Assembly: GCA_001766825.1 (NCBI GenBank)
Contig: LYOR01000006.1
Coordinates: forward strand, 1-64,000
Source of the DNA: Candidatus Syntropharchaeum butanivorans
Lineage (GTDB): Archaea; Halobacteriota; Syntropharchaeia; Syntropharchaeales; Syntropharchaeaceae
DNA: 64,000 bases
Direction of reading: 5' to 3'
Shown here: one piece after another, positions 6,883-15,400 of the stretch
Layout of the letters: the number at the start of each line of letters is the position of its first letter
Numbering within the stretch: position 1 is the stretch's first letter
The notes under the pieces: model-generated
The model's database searches: none
What the model was told of the DNA's origin: nothing
Seen by the model: only the letters and a program-made list of their open reading frames with translations
Position numbers and translations under genes: made by a program

Positions 6883-6994
6883 TTCAGGTTTTGACCGGTG
6901 GGGGGAGGGGTAAATCAAAGCTATCTTAAGTAAATACCGAAGCCCTCATGACTTCACAACCAGGGATGGAGGAGAGAGGAGATCTCAATGTAGC

Positions 6995-7606
6995 TCAATC
7001 CTTCTCCACCGAGATCCTCACAAGCTCATTAACCACCGCAACAGCAACAGGTGTCCCACCCCTTGTTCCAACCGAGGTTATAGAGGGGATATCAAGCCGT
7101 CTCACCCATTCCTTCGATTCTGCCGCGTTCACAAACCCAACAGGTGTTGCAATAACAAGAGCCGGTTTAATCCCACCCTCAATCAATTCACAGAGTGCCA
7201 TTGTGGCAGATGGAGCATTCCCGATGACAACGATCGAGCTGTTAAGCGCGTCTCCAACCGCAAAGACGCCTGCAGCGGTTCGTGTGAGACTTGAGTTCTC
7301 TTCTGGTTCATGGTCCAGAAATGTTCTGATCTCACATTCATGCCCTTTCGATGTGATCCCAACCTTGACCATCCGAATATCGGTATAGATATCACACCTG
7401 GATCTGATGGCCTCAATCCCTCGCTCTACCGGGTTGTTCTTGAATATTAGCAGATCCTTAAATGCTGGATCCCCTGTTGCAATAACAACCCGCTGTCTTA
7501 TCCTATCCTCATCAGTTTCATCACCAACGATCTCCCTTGCAATCTCCCGGCTGAGCCTTGATATCCTCGCTGCCTCATCCGTCCTTGCGCCAAGATCATT
7601 GCTCAT
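6995..7606 (-). CDS. cbiC: Precorrin-8X/cobalt-precorrin-8 methylmutase
   Basis: A 203-residue CbiC/CobH protein that moves the C-11 methyl group to C-12, giving cobyrinate from cobalt-precorrin-8. Family motifs are IGNAPSATMALCELIEGG and IATPVGFVNAAESKEWV; the acid/base histidine is expected in the N-terminal third. It is the last gene of the cobalamin operon and overlaps cbiA by 11 bases. Length fits the family. Confidence 0.93.
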   Translation of the reverse strand: MSNDLGARTDEAARISRLSREIAREIVGDETDEDRIRQRVVIATGDPAFKDLLIFKNNPVERGIEAIRSRCDIYTDIRMVKVGITSKGHECEIRTFLDHEPEENSSLTRTAAGVFAVGDALNSSIVVIGNAPSATMALCELIEGGIKPALVIATPVGFVNAAESKEWVRRLDIPSITSVGTRGGTPVAVAVVNELVRISVEKD

Positions 7607-8978
7607 AGCAGCACCTCACAAACTCCTCAAATGGAGATGGTTCTCCCCCTGCATGGATATGCGTATAGGATGCAAGCACATTCTTATACACCATACCATC
7701 GAGCCGGTTCTTTATCCCCTTCCCCCGGATCATCCTGTATGCAAACCTCACATCACCCGGATGAACCACCGAATAGTGAAACTCATGCCCCCTCAGCACC
7801 TCACCCTTCCTTGATACCACGGTATCACTCAAAGACTCAGCGACGACATACCCTACAGCCTGGAGTCTCTCTGTGAGCTCAGCCTCTGCATCAAATACCC
7901 CGAGCATCTCATATCCATTAACCTTTCTCAGTGTGTACATCATCCCGCCACATTCAGCATAAAGTGGCATCCCCTCCTCAACCCTCCTCTTTATCTCCTC
8001 CCTTATCCCCTCATTTTGCTCAAGCTCCTCTGCATAAAGCTCAGGATACCCTCCTCCAAGGTACACTCCATCAACATCAGGTAGAGAACCTTCCATGGGA
8101 CTGAACTCAACAACCTCTGCCCCAAGCTCCCTCATTATCTCCATGTTTTCAGGATAATAGAAGCAGAAGGCCCTATCTCTTGCAACTCCAATTTTACATC
8201 CCTTATATACTGATTCTCTCCTTATTACACTTCCCTCAAGCTCCTCGCACTCTCCTGCAATCTTGATGATACTTTCGATATCTATGTACTCAGAACCGAG
8301 ATCTGCAAGCATTTCATGATCGTATTCAACTTCATGCCCCATCTTGAGCCCGAGATGTCTCTCAGATACGATTAAATCACTTTTCTTTGGAATTACACCA
8401 ACAACAGGAACTATCTCCTCAATCGCATCCCTTAGCATCTCCTCATGCCTTCTGGATCCAACCCTGTTCAGTATAACGCCCCTCAGATTAACCCCACTGT
8501 CAAATGCCCTGTATCCAAGCACGATCGCGCCCGCACTTCTTGAGAGGGAGGATCCATCGATTACAAGAATTACCGGGGCTTTAAGTATCTTTGATATGTG
8601 TGCCGTGCTCCCCTTCTCATCTTTCCCATCCATCCCATCATAAAGCCCCATAACACCCTCTATAACAGCGATGGAATCCCCTGATGTGTATTTCATAAAG
8701 GAAGATCTTATCTGCTCCTCACTCATCATGAATGAATCAAGGTTGTGGGAGCTGTGACCGCATATCATCCTGTGATGGGAGGGATCTATAAAGTCGGGTC
8801 CAACCTTAAAGGGCCTTACATCAAACCCCCTTCGCTTTAAAGCCCCCATCAGAAGGAGTGTCACCGTTGTCTTCCCGGCACCGCTGTGGGTTGCACCGAT
8901 TACGACCCTCGGTCTTGTATCGGTTATATCCTGTACTTCCTGTGGTATCCCCTTGGCGTTATAATCCAGTCCTTCCAT
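7596..8978 (-). CDS. cbiA: Cobyrinate a,c-diamide synthase
   Basis: A 460-residue glutamine-dependent amidotransferase that amidates the a and c side chains of cobyrinate. The N-terminal dethiobiotin-synthetase-like ATPase has the P-loop GATHSGAGKTTVTLLL and KVGPDFIDPSHH. The C-terminal class I glutaminase-like domain has the nucleophile region YAECGGMMY and YLGGGYPELYAEEL. CfbB of coenzyme F430 synthesis is a close relative, but the location inside a cbi operon favours CbiA. The start overlaps the end of cbiH by 55 bases, with no better start codon downstream. Confidence 0.92.
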   Translation of the reverse strand: MEGLDYNAKGIPQEVQDITDTRPRVVIGATHSGAGKTTVTLLLMGALKRRGFDVRPFKVGPDFIDPSHHRMICGHSSHNLDSFMMSEEQIRSSFMKYTSGDSIAVIEGVMGLYDGMDGKDEKGSTAHISKILKAPVILVIDGSSLSRSAGAIVLGYRAFDSGVNLRGVILNRVGSRRHEEMLRDAIEEIVPVVGVIPKKSDLIVSERHLGLKMGHEVEYDHEMLADLGSEYIDIESIIKIAGECEELEGSVIRRESVYKGCKIGVARDRAFCFYYPENMEIMRELGAEVVEFSPMEGSLPDVDGVYLGGGYPELYAEELEQNEGIREEIKRRVEEGMPLYAECGGMMYTLRKVNGYEMLGVFDAEAELTERLQAVGYVVAESLSDTVVSRKGEVLRGHEFHYSVVHPGDVRFAYRMIRGKGIKNRLDGMVYKNVLASYTHIHAGGEPSPFEEFVRCCYEQ

Positions 8979-9688
8979 ATCCTCGACTCCCGGTTTCCTA
9001 TGATAACCGTGGTATGCATATCAACCTCATCATCATACGTAAGAACACTCCTCAGGTTGGTTATTATCCTCCTCTCACCCTCCCTCGTGCAGTTTTTAAC
9101 AATTCCAACAGGGGTGTCATCTGCTCTAAACCTTCTGATGATTTCAATGGCCCTTTTAAAGTTTCCGACTCTGCTTCTACTTCTGGGGTTGTATAAGACA
9201 ATAACAAACTCCGCCTCTGCCACTGCAGATAGGTTCCTCTCTATGACCTCCCAGGGGGTTAAGAGATCGCTGAGTGATATAACCGCAAAGTCGTTGTTTA
9301 AGGGTGCACCAAGGACAGATGCCACGGCATTTGCTGATGTAATCCCGGGAATGATCTCGATATCAAAATCCCTATCACTCTTCTCTGCAACCTCAAGAAC
9401 GATCCCTGCCATACCGTACACATTCGGATCTCCCCCGCTTACAATCGCAACCTTATGCTCCTCTGATAGCACAAGCGCCCTCTTTGCCCGATCTATCTCC
9501 TCCCCCATCCTGCTTTTTATTATTCGCTTCCCCTTGGTGAGATCCTCTATGAGCTCAAGATAGCTCTTATTTCCTATGATATACTCTGCCTCCCTTATCG
9601 CCTCCTCTGCCCTCCTGCTCCTGTGCTCTCTTCCACCAGGCCCTATCCCGACGATGTACAGCCTACCTTGCGATTGCAATCGTAACAC
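8924..9688 (-). CDS. cbiH: Precorrin-3B/cobalt-precorrin-3 C17-methyltransferase
   Basis: A tetrapyrrole methylase of the CbiH/CobJ type that methylates C-17 with ring contraction. Motifs are LYIVGIGPGG (N-terminal glycine loop), VSGGDPNVYGMAG and IEIIPGITSANAVASVLGAP. An ATG at 9754 would add 22 unusual residues overlapping cbiG; GTG at 9688 or TTG at 9679, the latter eight bases after GGGAG, are better starts. It overlaps cbiG by about 26 bases. Confidence 0.9.
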   Translation of the reverse strand: MLRLQSQGRLYIVGIGPGGREHRSRRAEEAIREAEYIIGNKSYLELIEDLTKGKRIIKSRMGEEIDRAKRALVLSEEHKVAIVSGGDPNVYGMAGIVLEVAEKSDRDFDIEIIPGITSANAVASVLGAPLNNDFAVISLSDLLTPWEVIERNLSAVAEAEFVIVLYNPRSRSRVGNFKRAIEIIRRFRADDTPVGIVKNCTREGERRIITNLRSVLTYDDEVDMHTTVIIGNRESRIWKDWIITPRGYHRKYRI

Positions 9689-10535
9689 TCCCGTATACCC
9701 TCTTTGAAAGGATGAGCTCCCCTCTTTTTGATAAAACAAGTGCACAGGGTTCACACACCCCTTTAAGCCCCATTCTTTGAGCCTTTGATGATGATGGAGG
9801 ATTTACGCTGTTTATATCATCATCAGCTAAAAACACCAAGGGCTTTCCAAGCTCTCTGCATGCATCTATCAGCCCCATCTCTCTCTCCTTCAGTCTTGAT
9901 GTTGCAAAAAGATCTATCTCATCAATATCTAAGGATGTCTCACTCAGAGCCTCCCTTATCCCTGATACAACCTCTTCTTTCTTAACACCCTTCCTTGTAC
10001 CAATCCCCACCACAAATCCACCCCCTCTTTTAAGAACTGATACATCATCATCAACAAGAACGATCTTCGGTCCCATAATTCTTAAAACAGGAACATCCTC
10101 CCTTAAAATTGAGAGATTGACCGATTTTGTGCTCTCCTTATTCACAATATCACATCCCAGAAGCTCTGAAACCCTCTCAACAGAACATTTCCCATAAGCC
10201 TCTGTTGCTGTTGTAATCACAGGGATTATCCCGATCTCACTCAACCTTTCTGCAAGCTCATTTGCACCATGATGCCCTCCGAGAATTGGTATCGCAAATC
10301 TCCCGGCCGCATCCACCACGACAACTCCCGGATCCTTCCATTTATCCCTTAAAAGGGGTGAAATCTTCCTCACAACAATCCCCGCTGCCATGATCGCAAC
10401 AATTAGGTTGTACTCCATAAAAGCCCTTTCAAACACCCCATTCTCATAAATCAGGATGTCCCCCTCTGTAACCCCCCTTATCTGCTCTGCAAGCTGCCTG
10501 TCCTTTTCAAAAGCTATTATTGCGGTTTTAACCAT
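9663..10535 (-). CDS. cbiG: Cobalt-precorrin-5A hydrolase
   Basis: A 290-residue CbiG that opens the delta-lactone and releases acetaldehyde. The N-terminal part has IVAIMAAGIVVRKISPLLRD and the diagnostic PILGGHHGANELAERL; the C-terminal CbiG/CobE domain has GFVVGIGTRKGVKKEEVVSG and ATSRLKEREMGLIDACRELG. It overlaps cbiF by 8 bases. Length suits a full two-domain CbiG. Confidence 0.92.
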   Translation of the reverse strand: MVKTAIIAFEKDRQLAEQIRGVTEGDILIYENGVFERAFMEYNLIVAIMAAGIVVRKISPLLRDKWKDPGVVVVDAAGRFAIPILGGHHGANELAERLSEIGIIPVITTATEAYGKCSVERVSELLGCDIVNKESTKSVNLSILREDVPVLRIMGPKIVLVDDDVSVLKRGGGFVVGIGTRKGVKKEEVVSGIREALSETSLDIDEIDLFATSRLKEREMGLIDACRELGKPLVFLADDDINSVNPPSSSKAQRMGLKGVCEPCALVLSKRGELILSKRVYGSVTIAIAR

Positions 10536-11229
10536 AAAGATGAGATCTCCTGTATTCCTTTGGGCTTAAAGCATCCCCAATTATGACAATTGCAGTTCTC
10601 TCAATCCCTGCCGCTCTCACTTTCTCCTCGATATCCTCAAGCGTCCCCTTTATCACGGTCTCATCCTTCCATGATGCCTTATAGACAACAGCAGCAGGGG
10701 TATCCTTTGGATATTCAACCGCCTCAACAATCTCCCTCAGCCTGTGAACTCCAAGGAATATCGCAAGCGTTGCCCTGTGTCTTGAAAGCTCCCTTATCTG
10801 GTCTTTCTCCAGCGTCTTTCCGGCAGGTCTTGTTATTATAACCGTCTCACCTGCGAGTGTAAGCTCGGCCTTAAGGGCTGCTGCAGATGCAAAGAGGGAT
10901 GATACACCTGGAACAACCTCTATATCTATCCCCCTCTCCTTAAGCGCAAGCATCTGCTCATACATCGCGCTGTAAAGGGATGGGTCACCACTGTGAAGCC
11001 TTACAACCTTCTTACCCTCCATCACAGCCCCTACCATAAGATCGATGATCTCTTCAAGCTTCATTCCGAAGCTGTTAACCTTCTCTCCGTTTGAGTACTC
11101 AAGGACATCCGGATTAATCAGAGATCCGGTGTAGACGACAAGGTCTGCCTCTTCAAGAAGCTCCTTTCCTTTGAGCGTTATGAGCCCCTTATCCCCTGGA
11201 CCCGCTCCAACAAAGTGTATCTTCATCAT
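10528..11229 (-). CDS. cbiF: Cobalt-precorrin-4 C11-methyltransferase
   Basis: A 233-residue CbiF/CobM tetrapyrrole methylase. Motifs are IHFVGAGPGDKGLITLKG, VVRLHSGDPSLYSAMYEQ, IEVVPGVSSLFASAAAL and LAIFLGVHRL; the phrase VVYTGSLINPDVLEY is characteristic of this subgroup. It overlaps cbiL by four bases. Confidence 0.93.
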   Translation of the reverse strand: MMKIHFVGAGPGDKGLITLKGKELLEEADLVVYTGSLINPDVLEYSNGEKVNSFGMKLEEIIDLMVGAVMEGKKVVRLHSGDPSLYSAMYEQMLALKERGIDIEVVPGVSSLFASAAALKAELTLAGETVIITRPAGKTLEKDQIRELSRHRATLAIFLGVHRLREIVEAVEYPKDTPAAVVYKASWKDETVIKGTLEDIEEKVRAAGIERTAIVIIGDALSPKEYRRSHLYG

Positions 11230-11828
11230 TCCCTCCTTGCATAGAGTATGCTCAAATAGTCACCCCTCTCCGGAATGACATCTGTTATCCGCTCATCCTC
11301 GGAAAATATCCGCTCAAAAAGTATAAACCTGGAGTAACCCTCCTTCTTAAGCCCTTCTACGATCTCTCTTGGTCTCCTGGCCTTGAGGATGATCTTGATC
11401 CTGGTATCAGACCCATCACTCACCTCGAAGCTTGAGTCAATCTCAATCCCGGCGCAGGATGCAAACGCGGTTATCGAGCTTACTCCGGGAATGGTCGTGA
11501 TCTCAACTTCTGGATAAAGCTCTCTTATCTTCCGCTTAAGATGCGTGAAGGTTGAGAAGAAGTTTGGATCTCCAATCAGGGCAAACGATACAAGCCCATA
11601 CCTTGCATCCTCCCCGACGATCCTTGCATTCTCCTCCCATATACGCTCAAGCTCACGCTTGTTGTGGATCATTGGAAAATCAAGGATTATAGCATCCTTA
11701 TACGGCTTTACAAGCTCATATGCAAGTCTTCCTGGTACATATACCTTTTTTGACTCCTTTAAAACCTCAACTGCCCTTAAAGTCAGAAGATCCGGGCTAC
11801 CAGGTCCAAGACCAACCCCTACAAGCAT
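11226..11828 (-). CDS. cbiL: Precorrin-2/cobalt-factor II C20-methyltransferase
   Basis: A 200-residue CbiL/CobI methylase that starts the ring modifications at C-20. Motifs are LVGVGLGPGSPDLLTLRAVE, FALIGDPNFFSTF and ITTIPGVSSITAFASCAGIE. It overlaps cbiT by ten bases and cbiF by four, which indicates translational coupling. Confidence 0.92.
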   Translation of the reverse strand: MLVGVGLGPGSPDLLTLRAVEVLKESKKVYVPGRLAYELVKPYKDAIILDFPMIHNKRELERIWEENARIVGEDARYGLVSFALIGDPNFFSTFTHLKRKIRELYPEVEITTIPGVSSITAFASCAGIEIDSSFEVSDGSDTRIKIILKARRPREIVEGLKKEGYSRFILFERIFSEDERITDVIPERGDYLSILYARRE

Positions 11829-12331
11829 CCTCCCACCACCATGAATACAGGGTTCAATGACCTGAAGGCAATACCACCTGCAAGCTCGTAGCTCTTAGAT
11901 ACGTTTATAATAAGTGCCTCCTTGAAGATTTTAAGGTCTCTCATCGTCTCAATCGCCCGTGATGCAACCTCAATCCTTGCAGCATTAACAACGATCGTCT
12001 CACATCCCTTAATAAGCTTCAATACGTCTTCAAGATCCCCGGTTCCACCAACAAACGCCTTGTTGAATGAAGGGAGGGTCGGTATGAGGTCAACAGCCTC
12101 ACCCTCGATGAGCTCGATGTTCTCCCGACCCCGAATGTTCTCTGATGCAAAATCAACAGCCTCTCTCCTTCTCTCAATCGCATAAACCTGCTTTACGTAT
12201 CCTGACATCGCAACTGAGACGTTTCCTGTGCCACAACCGATGTCAAGCACGATATCATCCTCTTTAAGCGCAAGCTTGGACAAAGCGATTGCAAGCACCT
12301 CTTCCTTTGTCGGGACACCTTTAAGCTTCAC
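11819..12331 (-). CDS. cbiT: Cobalt-precorrin-6B (C15)-methyltransferase, decarboxylating subunit
   Basis: A 170-residue class I methyltransferase, CbiT, with motif I DIVLDIGCGTGNVSVAMSG and the entry GVPTKEEVLAIALSKL typical of CbiT. It methylates C-15 and decarboxylates the C-12 acetate. It is the first gene of the operon and starts with GTG at 12331; the TATA-like box about 27 bases upstream implies a leaderless transcript. Its usual partner cbiE is not in the window. Confidence 0.9.
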   Translation of the reverse strand: MKLKGVPTKEEVLAIALSKLALKEDDIVLDIGCGTGNVSVAMSGYVKQVYAIERRREAVDFASENIRGRENIELIEGEAVDLIPTLPSFNKAFVGGTGDLEDVLKLIKGCETIVVNAARIEVASRAIETMRDLKIFKEALIINVSKSYELAGGIAFRSLNPVFMVVGGCL

Positions 12332-12349
12332 AGCAAGATAAAAAGATCT

Positions 12350-12368
12350 TGAATTTTATTAATCTTTT
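12350..12368 (-). promoter_or_regulatory. TATA/BRE promoter of cbi operon
   Basis: On the minus strand AAAGAAAAGATTAATAAAAT combines a purine-rich BRE-like element and an A/T-rich TATA box about 27 bases before the cbiT GTG, so the transcript probably starts at or near the start codon. Confidence 0.5.
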
Positions 12369-12374
12369 CTTTGG

Positions 12375-12402
12375 AAAAAAAAGGCGGAGCTTCACCTCCG
12401 CC
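12375..12402 (-). terminator. Hairpin plus T-run terminator after cobN-like gene
   Basis: Minus strand: GGCGGAG-gtgaag-CTCCGCC followed by eight T. The stem (12383-12402) overlaps the last codons and stop of the cobN-like gene and would separate it from the cbi operon 61 bases downstream. Confidence 0.7.
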
Positions 12403-15400
12403 TCAAGACAAACCCAAGAAGCACAAGCCCAAGTATCGCGATCACGATGAGCACCGCGATCCATGGAACACCGGATACCGGCATCGGGGTCTCGACCGTC
12501 GTCTCCTCCATCACCGTACCCTCAAGCGGCTCGTTCTGTGATTCTGCCTTCTCCGGGACGATCTCCTCGACTGTTCCAACACCTGCCTCCTCGGTCTCAT
12601 TCCCACCGCCTGATCTGGGTGCAGGTGTGGGTGTCTGCCAGATCAGAGGTTTTCCGCCTCCACCACCATGGTAGTAGTGTGTGGTCGTCTCCTGGCTCGT
12701 GGTGGTGGTTGTGGTTGATTCCTCAATCGGTGCCGAGATTATCCCCTGCATGTACTCATTCAAAAGCAGATTACCGCAGGTGTGGTGGCAGCATGTCACG
12801 CCGTATTCGCTTTTGAGCTCCTGATACATCTCTGCGAGGTTCGTCTTTACGGCATCAGATGGATCCCAGTAGCCCTTTCTCACCGCTTCAAGCATCCTTG
12901 CTACGATTGATTCAAGGGCGTATGGGTTGTTTGCCTCAAAGAACCCTTTCATTCCGAGGTTGTATCTGTCCTGGATGTAGACATCATAGACCTGGTTCCA
13001 CATATCCGCGGTGATGAGATCCGGTGTTACAACATCCCATCCCCAGAGATACTCTGTGAACTTCATCATCTCCCTTGCTCCGGCATAGTCATGCTCCATC
13101 ATTCCCTCGATCCACTTCGGATTGAAGTATCTTACAACAAGCTCTCTTCTCAGGAAGCTCTGAAGTGTCTCTGTCACCGGGTTGTGTGGGTCTCTCAGGT
13201 TTGTTATGTAGAGATCTGGTGTCTCTCCTGTCAATGATCTCACAGCCAGTGCAAGCCCGCCGAGGTATGAGAACTGGTCGTCGTTGTCAAGCACCCCATA
13301 GAGGTTCGAGCTTCTGCTGTGGATGGCAACATCAACCCCCCTGAGGTTCTCCCTGAAGAGATCGGGATTCACAAGACTCCATCCGCAATCTCCATAGACA
13401 TAGCCGAGCCTGTTGATGTAGAGGTCTGCAATCTTCGCGGTATCATTCCATGTATCACTCGCTGCTATCACATCAGGTAGCCCTGTGCCGTAGTTTCCAC
13501 TCTCCTCTGAGAAGACCCTTGCCATCGAGAGGCAGGTTGCATCGTCTTCTGAGTAGCCATTCTCAATCAGCCATTCATAGATTGCATCCGAGTGTTCCTT
13601 CACATAGTTTGTACAGTTATCATCATCTGTCTGAGCTGCAACCCTCACTCCCTCATCGATGATACCGATCTTACCAGCGAATGTATCCCTGTAAAGCCCA
13701 GAAGTTGTGACAAGCACATCTATCCTCGGTCGTTGAAGCTCACTGCAGGGTATCAGCTCAACACCCTTCACCCTTCCCCGCTTATCCCACTTCGGCTTAA
13801 CACCCATGAGATACAGGATCTCTGACTCCATGATCCCCTGATGTCTCATCGTCTCGACGCAGAAGAGGACGAATGCCACCCTTTCTGGATAAGTACCATT
13901 GTGTTCCGCCCTGTACTGCTCAAGCAGATTATCAGCCATGGCTTTTCCAACCTCCCATGCCTCCTTCGTCGGTATCTCCCTTGGATCAAAGGAATGGAAG
14001 TTGTTGCCTGTAGGAAGTGCATCCGGGTTTCTTATCGGGTCGTTCCCGACCTTTGGAGGAACGTATCTTCCATCAAGGGCAGCAAGTATCCTCGGTATCT
14101 CGATCGTGCAGTTCTTAAGATTTGCTGCATAGATCTTAGCGGTCTCAAGGTCTGCAGTCACATTTGCTGATACATTCCCTGCAAGCACCATCGTTTGTGC
14201 CTCTTCTGGATCTGTGCCGTTAAGCAAGACCTCACTAAGGAGACCTTCTATCACGGTGCAGTTCTCATGTGCGGGAGATAGCTCATGCGGATCCGGATAT
14301 ACCTCCGCGATGTGCTCCTCAAACTCACTCCCGAGCATCGACTCTACCATCGATACGAGCTTCCAGCCATCCGGAGGTGATCCAAGTATGTGGAGGCCGT
14401 ATGGCATGAACTCAGATGCGAGATCATGGAGGTATTCGTGAAGTTCGCCATTTATGAAATCCTCAAACGCAGTCTCATTCATCGCCCTGAGTTCATCCGG
14501 CGTAACACCGAGATTCTCGCTCAGAGTTAGATTCTCATATAGCTCTGTTATCGTCTCCCTGTATTCTCCCTTGAGCGTGGTGTTTTCTGCGCTGAGATAC
14601 CGGTGAATCCTCTCATGCAGGAGAGATAGATCTCCGTAAAGCCCACCTGCCACAATCGGTGGTGTGAGATGGTCCACGATCACAGCCTGACCCCTTCGCT
14701 TTGCCTGCGTCCCTTCACCGACGTTATCCATGATGTAGGGGTATACCACAGGGAGATCCTGGATCAGTATTGCGGGCCAATCTTCCTCTGCAGAGAGGGC
14801 GGTTTCCTTACCCGGGAGCCACTCCTGTGTTCCATGCGTTCCGAAGTGAACTATTGCATCTGCGCCATACTCCTTCTTCAGCCAGAGGTAGAACGCGATG
14901 TACTGATGGTGTGGTGGAAGCTCCTTGTCGTGGTAGAGTATTGCCTGATCCTGGAGCCATCCACGGGTTGGCTGCGGTGCAAGTAATACATTCCCGAGTT
15001 TAACCCCCGGGATGACAAGGTACCTCCCTGTCTCATTCCCATAGACCATTATCTCACCGGGTGGCTCTCCCCATTTCTCGATGACTTCCTCTTGCTTATC
15101 TTCAGGAAGCTCATTGAACCATGTTTCGTACTCAGATGCCGGGAGAAGGATAACGGTTCCACTCTCAACCATACGCTCAAGCTCATCCGGTGCCCATGTA
15201 CCGACGTTTCTTCCCTGATGGAGCATGAGGTCAAGGAGTTCATCTTCAGAAGGTACCTCTCCTTCCACATCATACCCCTCCCCCTTCATCGCATCGAGGA
15301 GGTCTGTGAGGCTCGGGACGATATCGAGGTAGCTTGCACCGAGGTTATCCTTCCCGCCACCGTGGTTGTAGTAGATTATCGCAACTTTCTTCTCAGCGTT

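Noticed and set aside
1..6994. Integron integrase gene in the island
   Set aside because: I looked for a tyrosine recombinase on both strands and found none; the only recombination enzyme is the DDE transposase.
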